Part shown: in pieces, positions 60,364 through 64,000 of the stretch | Layout of the letters: each line of letters opens with the position of its first letter | How positions within the stretch are numbered: the first letter of the stretch is position 1 | Assembly (NCBI RefSeq): GCF_900096975.1 | Contig: NZ_FMYQ01000013.1 | Coordinates: 1-64,000 of the forward strand | DNA length: 64,000 nt | DNA from: Paraburkholderia lycopersici | Lineage (GTDB): Bacteria > Pseudomonadota > Gammaproteobacteria > Burkholderiales > Burkholderiaceae | Reading direction: 5' to 3' | Position numbers and translations under genes: made by a program | The notes under the pieces: model-generated | Database searches by the model: none | The model's input: the letters and a program-made list of their open reading frames with translations, nothing else | What the model was told of the DNA's origin: nothing

Positions 60364-61971
60364 TCATTCGACCTTGACCTCATCGGTTCGCGCCTCGCCG
60401 CTTTTCGGCGCCGAAGCACTGCGTGCGAAACGGATATGGGAAATCCGCCCCACGCATAGCGCCGCCGCCAGGGCCGCGCAGCCGGTCAGCCCGATTCCCA
60501 GGTGGATCGCGTCCACCAGCACATGGCGCACCGCATCGATCAGCGCTTCGCCGTCGAGACCCGCGGTCTTCATCTGTGCGATGAGAGTCTCGCGCAAGGC
60601 CGGGTCGATCAGCACGCGCGGGTCGGCGAGCTGAAGGTGCCAGCGCTGCCGCAACGGCGCGCCGAGGACCGCCAGCGCGTCGCCGACTCCGGCCGCATAG
60701 CGATGGTTGACGATGGTCGCCACGATGCTGGTGCCGAGCATGCCGCCCACCATGCGGGTCGATTGCAGCAAGGCGGTCGTGATGCCGAAGCGCTCGCGCC
60801 CGGCAATCTCCTGGCCAAAAATATTGAGGTTGTTCAGGATGAAGCCGAGTCCGATGCCCACCGCCGACATCGTCAGTTCGAGCCACAGGTGCGCCGTGTG
60901 CCGGGACGCGAAGGCAAGGCCGGCGGACGCCCCGACCAGCAGACTGAAACCGGCCGTGAGAATCGTCGTGGGCTTGCGCAGGCGGATCACGATGCGCGTG
61001 TTGATCAGACTGCCAAGGGCGATGCAGGCGGCAATGGGCGTCGCCAGCAGGCCGGCTTCCTGGGGCGACAGCCCAAAGCCGCCCTGCAGGAGAAGCGGCG
61101 CGAAGAAGATCAGCGAGAACATCACGAAGCCCGACAGCGTCGAGAGCGTGAACAGCGTGACGAGCTGCGGATCGCGAAAGAGGTCGAGCGGAATGATCGG
61201 GTGTGTCGCGCGGCGCTCACAGGCGAGCAGCGCCAGCGTGCAGGCGAGCACCGCCGCGGCGAGCACGGCGTTGCCGGTCGTCAGTCCGTCTTTCGGCACC
61301 GCCTCGATGAACGTCTGAAAGCCGCCCAGCACCAGCGCGACGAGCGCAGCGCCGGTCCAGTCGATGCGGACGTCGCCGGCGCGCGCCGGCCGGTAACGCG
61401 GCAGGTGTGCCCGGATGAAATAGAGGGCGAGCGCGCCGACCGGCAGATTGACGAGAAAGGTCGAGCGCCAGCCGAAGTGCTCGCTGAGCCAGCCGCCCAG
61501 CGAGGGCCCCGCTGCCGTGCCGATGCCGTAGGCTGCGGCCATCACGACCTGCCAGCGCACGCGCGCACGCGGGTCGGGAAAGAGATCGGGAATCGAGGCG
61601 AACGCCGTCCCCACCATCATGCCGCCCCCTACCCCCTGCAACGCGCGCGCCGCCGCGAGAAAACGCATGTCGGTTGCCAGTCCGCACAGCACCGAAGCCG
61701 CCGTGAACACGATCACCGCGGCGATCACGAAGCGCTTGCGGCCGAAATAATCGCCGAGCCGGCCGAACACGGGCACCGTTACGACCGAGGCCAGCAGGTA
61801 GGCACTCGCGATCCACGCGTAAAATTCGAAACCGTGGAGTTCTGCGACGATCGACGGCAACGCAGTGCTGACGACGGTCTGATCGAGCGCGACGAGCATG
61901 TTCACGAGGCCGATGCCGAGCATGGCAAGCAGCGCGTCGCGAAACGGCAGGCTGGCGGAGGAAGGTTTCAC
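60364..61971 (-). CDS. DHA2-family multidrug exporter (14 helices)
   Basis: 535-residue major facilitator of the drug:H+ antiporter-2 class with about fourteen helices. Seen: LDQTVVSTALPSIVAELHG at helix 1 (DHA2 signature), GRLGDYFGRKRFVIA in the loop 2-3, and ARALQGVGGGMMVGTAF in helix 4 (motif C-like region). The GTG at 61971 is chosen because it sits shortly before the first helix; the frame is open upstream to 62199 and the exact start is uncertain. It is convergent with the synthase gene. Export of signals or drugs cannot be told apart from sequence. Confidence 0.87.
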   Translation of the reverse strand: MKPSSASLPFRDALLAMLGIGLVNMLVALDQTVVSTALPSIVAELHGFEFYAWIASAYLLASVVTVPVFGRLGDYFGRKRFVIAAVIVFTAASVLCGLATDMRFLAAARALQGVGGGMMVGTAFASIPDLFPDPRARVRWQVVMAAAYGIGTAAGPSLGGWLSEHFGWRSTFLVNLPVGALALYFIRAHLPRYRPARAGDVRIDWTGAALVALVLGGFQTFIEAVPKDGLTTGNAVLAAAVLACTLALLACERRATHPIIPLDLFRDPQLVTLFTLSTLSGFVMFSLIFFAPLLLQGGFGLSPQEAGLLATPIAACIALGSLINTRIVIRLRKPTTILTAGFSLLVGASAGLAFASRHTAHLWLELTMSAVGIGLGFILNNLNIFGQEIAGRERFGITTALLQSTRMVGGMLGTSIVATIVNHRYAAGVGDALAVLGAPLRQRWHLQLADPRVLIDPALRETLIAQMKTAGLDGEALIDAVRHVLVDAIHLGIGLTGCAALAAALCVGRISHIRFARSASAPKSGEARTDEVKVE

Positions 61972-62249
61972 GGGGCGAAAACTGCGCGGGGCGAAAAAGA
62001 CGCAACGATAGCGGTACGACGGTGTGTGCGCAACCGAACGAAAAAGCAACTGGAATCGCAGGTAACGGCACGCTATTCCGACGCAAACCCCTTGATCTTC
62101 CTTCCCGCGCCTTCCATCTTTCATACAGTCCGACTGCATATTTGCTCGCGATCCATTAAGCTTCTCGCCAGTCACGACACGCCGCGCCGGCCCCGGCAAA
62201 ACATAACCAGAGGCCGCGCGATTCTCGATCCCACCAAAGAGGAGGTCTT

Positions 62250-62723
62250 ATGTACAAACGCATCCTTGTCGCCGTCGACGGCAGCGCCACGTCGCGCCGC
62301 GCCTTCGAAGCCGCGCTGGAGCTGGCGAAGGCGATGGGCTCGACCCTGCAGCCGTATTACGTGATCGAGAACACGCCCATGTATTTCGACGCGCCCGGCT
62401 ACGACCCGTCGATCCTGCGCAACCAGATGATCGCGCAGGGCAACGAACTCGCCGAAGAAATGAACAAGGCGATGCATGAGCGAGGCGTCGAAGGCGCCAT
62501 GCTCACGGGCGAAGCGTCTTCGCTCGACGACGTCCCGACGCTCGTGCTCAACGCCGCGAAGACCGCGGGCGCCGATCTGATCGTGATGGGCACGCACGGC
62601 CGCCGCGGCTTCCAGCGTCTTATCCTCGGCAGCGTTGCCGAGCGCTGCGTGCGCCAATCGTCGCTGCCCGTTCTGCTCATCCCGTCCGCCGCGGGCAACG
62701 CTGCCGATACCGGCGATCAATAG
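62250..62723 (+). CDS. Universal stress protein (UspA family)
   Basis: 157-residue single-domain universal stress protein. Seen: KRILVAVDGSATSRRAFE at the N-terminus and the ATP-binding GTHGRRGFQRLILGSVAERC followed by SLPVLLI. The G-2x-G-9x-G(S/T) pattern is complete, so it is of the ATP-binding kind. A GAGGAGG site lies 5 bp before the ATG. It is followed 170 bp later by an FNR-type gene on the same strand, a frequent partner in oxygen-limited stress. Confidence 0.93.
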   Translation: MYKRILVAVDGSATSRRAFEAALELAKAMGSTLQPYYVIENTPMYFDAPGYDPSILRNQMIAQGNELAEEMNKAMHERGVEGAMLTGEASSLDDVPTLVLNAAKTAGADLIVMGTHGRRGFQRLILGSVAERCVRQSSLPVLLIPSAAGNAADTGDQ

Positions 62724-62751
62724 CGCCCCAAAGCACCGCGTTTTCGAAATG

Positions 62752-62792
62752 CCGCTTGCGCTCCGTCAGGCGCCGCGCAAGCGGTGCCTGAC
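62752..62792 (+). repeat. Competing stem-loops between uspA-type and fnr-type genes
   Basis: CCGCTTGCGC (62752-62761) pairs with GCGCAAGCGG (62775-62784), a perfect 10-bp stem. GTCAGGC (62765-62771), inside its loop, also pairs with GCCTGAC (62786-62792), a perfect 7-bp stem. A simultaneous pseudoknot is unlikely because only one base would have to cross the 10-bp stem, so the two stems are probably mutually exclusive. No T-tract follows. Confidence 0.55.
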
Positions 62793-62867
62793 AAGACTCA
62801 ACAGCATTCATCTCAAAAGCGCGTCACTTTGCCACCAATCTGAGATTCGACCCCGGTAGACAATCCT

Positions 62868-62881
62868 TGGACAAAGATCAA
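62868..62881. promoter_or_regulatory. FNR-like box overlapping the fnr ribosome-binding site
   Basis: TGGAC-AAAG-ATCAA matches TTGAT-N4-ATCAA at 8 of 10 defined positions. It overlaps the AAGGAG site just upstream of the fnr-type start. This position suits negative autoregulation. Strength is uncertain. Confidence 0.45.
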
Positions 62882-62893
62882 AGGAGCGTGGCT

Positions 62894-63646
62894 ATGCTTA
62901 CCCCTACCGTCGTTTCCCATACCGTGCGCCGCGGCAACCGCACGCCCGTGGCGGCTCCGCGCACGTCCACGCGCTGCTCGGCTTGCGCGATGCGTCATTT
63001 GTGCATGCCGCAGGGCCTTACCCTCGACGACATGCCGAAACTCGAAGCGCTGATCTGCTCCGCACGCAGCGTGCGACGAGGCGAAGCCGTATATCGCGTC
63101 GGCGATCCGTTCGACAATCTCTACGTCGCGCGTTCGGGCTCGCTCATGACGGTGATGGCGCACCGCGACGGCCGCGAGCAGGTCACCGGGCTGCGGCTCG
63201 CCGGCGACCCGCTTGGCCTCGACGGCATCAGCACGGGCTTGCATACCTGTAGCGCCGTCGCGCTCGAAGACAGCTCGGTCTGCATCATTCCCTACTCGGC
63301 GCTCAAGCACATGTGCCGGGAAACCGGCGCCATGCAGGACCGGCTGCACCGCCTCATGAGCGAACAGCTCATTCGTGAGTCGTCGCAAATGATGGTGCTC
63401 GGCTCGCTTTCCGCCGACGAGCGCGTAGCCGCCTTCCTGCTGGACGTTTCCGAACGCAACGGCCAGCGCGGCTATTCGCATGCGGAATTCAACCTGCGCA
63501 TGACACGGGAGGATATGGGCAGCTACCTCGGCATGACGCTCGAAACGGTGAGTCGCACCCTGTCGAAATTTCAAAAGCGCGGCCTGATCGACGCACAGGG
63601 CAAGCTCATCCGCATCATCGACCTCGAGGGCTTGCGTCACCTGTAA
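62894..63646 (+). CDS. fnr: FNR-type oxygen-sensing regulator
   Basis: 250-residue Crp/Fnr-family regulator. The iron-sulfur cysteines are all present: C28, C31 and C37 (C-x2-C-x5-C) and C130 (SSVCIIP), as in E. coli FNR, so an oxygen-sensitive [4Fe-4S] cluster is expected. The cyclic-nucleotide-binding-like domain and the helix-turn-helix (MTREDMGSYLGMTLETVSRT, then LSKFQKRGLID) follow. The ATG at 62894 has an AAGGAG site 8 bp upstream; GTG 62888 is too close to it. It probably controls respiratory genes such as the ba3 oxidase, although no perfect FNR box was found there. Confidence 0.92.
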   Translation: MLTPTVVSHTVRRGNRTPVAAPRTSTRCSACAMRHLCMPQGLTLDDMPKLEALICSARSVRRGEAVYRVGDPFDNLYVARSGSLMTVMAHRDGREQVTGLRLAGDPLGLDGISTGLHTCSAVALEDSSVCIIPYSALKHMCRETGAMQDRLHRLMSEQLIRESSQMMVLGSLSADERVAAFLLDVSERNGQRGYSHAEFNLRMTREDMGSYLGMTLETVSRTLSKFQKRGLIDAQGKLIRIIDLEGLRHL

Positions 63647-63698
63647 TTCGCGGCTGTGCGCTGGAGCCCCGTCTCGGGCTCCTGGTCCGGAACCGCTC

Positions 63699-63725
63699 AC
63701 GCCGCGCCTGGGCAGCGCGGCGTTT
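63699..63725 (+). terminator. Terminator after the fnr-type gene
   Basis: Perfect 9-bp stem ACGCCGCGC / GCGCGGCGT with a 7-base loop, followed by only three T residues. A second 7-bp hairpin GGAGCCC / GGGCTCC lies just upstream at 63663-63682. Confidence 0.55.
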
Positions 63726-63791
63726 ACGTTGGCACAACTCCTGCGCGGGGCTAAAGTTCCCAAATACGCTCACGCAAGGAGAATCGCCGAA

Positions 63792-64000
63792 ATGCCTCTC
63801 CCGCATTCCCCCGCGCTGGCTTCGCGCCTCGCCCACGCGCGCGCCGCCAGCGACGCCCTCTTCGACGTCGTCAAGCCCGAGTTTCTCTATGAGCGGCCGA
63901 TTCGCGAGCGTCACCGCATTGTGTTTTACATCGGCCATCTGGAAGCGTTCGACCGCAACCTCTTCGACAAGCGCCTGTTCGACCTGCCTTCGTCCGATGC
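63792..64000 (+). CDS. DinB/EgtB-like protein, N-terminus only (selenoneine-synthase candidate)
   Basis: The first 69 codons are visible; the gene runs off the window. An AAGGAG site lies 9 bp before the ATG at 63792. The peptide contains YERPIRERHRIVFYIGHLEA followed by FDRNLFDKRLFDLP, the N-terminal DinB-like histidine-bearing helix of the EgtB/OvoA/SenA group of sulfoxide or selenium-transferring non-haem iron enzymes. In Burkholderiales, proteins starting like this include selenoneine synthase SenA and ergothioneine-type enzymes. Which it is cannot be decided from the part shown. Confidence 0.6.
   Translation, partial: MPLPHSPALASRLAHARAASDALFDVVKPEFLYERPIRERHRIVFYIGHLEAFDRNLFDKRLFDLPSSD

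Noticed and set aside
60502..62364. Open frame of 620 codons on the plus strand through the DHA2 exporter
   Set aside because: Its translation is Arg/Glu/His-rich and unordered; the minus strand reads as a clean 14-helix transporter.

Overview
The window is high-GC chromosomal DNA, about 64% G+C by eye and densely coding. It most likely comes from the beta-proteobacterial family Burkholderiaceae, Paraburkholderia or a close relative. The evidence is a LuxR / RsaL / LuxI arrangement of the BraR-RsaL-BraI kind, a hut cluster with HutF plus HutG, a pca cluster ordered I-J-B-D-C, a ba3-type oxidase, and many GTG/TTG starts. No tRNA, rRNA or CRISPR array was seen. One complete insertion sequence is present. 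Identifications are from reading the translations and motifs; no database search was run.

Layout. 1-4.3 kb: end of hutU, then hutD-hutI-hutF-hutG, the five-step histidine degradation route through formylglutamate. 4.4-9.7 kb: a phospholipase-D-type lipoprotein, then a LysR regulator divergent from a cytosolic gamma-glutamyltransferase-family enzyme, then a small unknown gene. 9.8-11.45 kb: an IS1182-family element with about 21-bp inverted ends, flanked by a 12-bp direct repeat. 11.7-17.6 kb: a sugar ABC transporter (binding protein, permease, ATPase) and a GntR/FCD regulator on the minus strand, divergent from an L-fuconate-dehydratase-type enzyme. 17.9-25 kb: a secreted beta-propeller protein, a 3-hydroxyacyl-CoA dehydrogenase, a sigma-54 activator, and a GntP permease plus 3-hydroxybutyrate dehydrogenase behind a near-consensus -24/-12 promoter. 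25-28.2 kb: FKBP isomerase, DUF4142 protein, TMEM175-like channel, cytochrome b561, and an H-NS-like protein without the DNA-binding tail.

28.5-34.7 kb: a respiratory operon with a di-haem c, a tri-haem c, a one-helix subunit, CuA subunit II, ba3-type subunit I and a second di-haem c, followed by OsmC and cupin genes. 34.7-43.9 kb: MauG/CcpA-type peroxidase, phospholipase-C/acid-phosphatase lipoprotein, small exported protein, MFS exporter, DUF302, MscS channel, glycine-zipper lipoprotein, LysE exporter. 43.9-49.7 kb: DNA polymerase II, then a MocR regulator divergent from an omega-amino-acid:pyruvate transaminase. 49.8-55.1 kb: pcaIJBDC (protocatechuate/3-oxoadipate pathway) on the minus strand, divergent from a LysR gene. 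55.2-58 kb: folE, serine acetyltransferase and two small unknown genes. 58.4-60.3 kb: the quorum-sensing locus, with RsaL on the opposite strand between receptor and synthase and a perfect 16-bp palindrome in front of the synthase. 60.3-64 kb: DHA2 exporter, universal stress protein, FNR-type regulator, and the start of a DinB/EgtB-like gene that could be selenoneine synthase.

Functionally, the window is mostly catabolic modules (histidine, fuconate-type sugar acid, 3-hydroxybutyrate, beta-alanine-type amines, protocatechuate), each with its own divergent regulator and a visible palindromic candidate operator. A high-affinity terminal oxidase branch and a cell-density circuit accompany them. 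The observations I would follow first are the seven-c-haem ba3 oxidase operon without a dehydrogenase, the H-NS-like protein lacking its AT-hook-type motif, the sigma-54 3-hydroxybutyrate module, the quorum locus, and the truncated selenoneine-type gene at the right edge.
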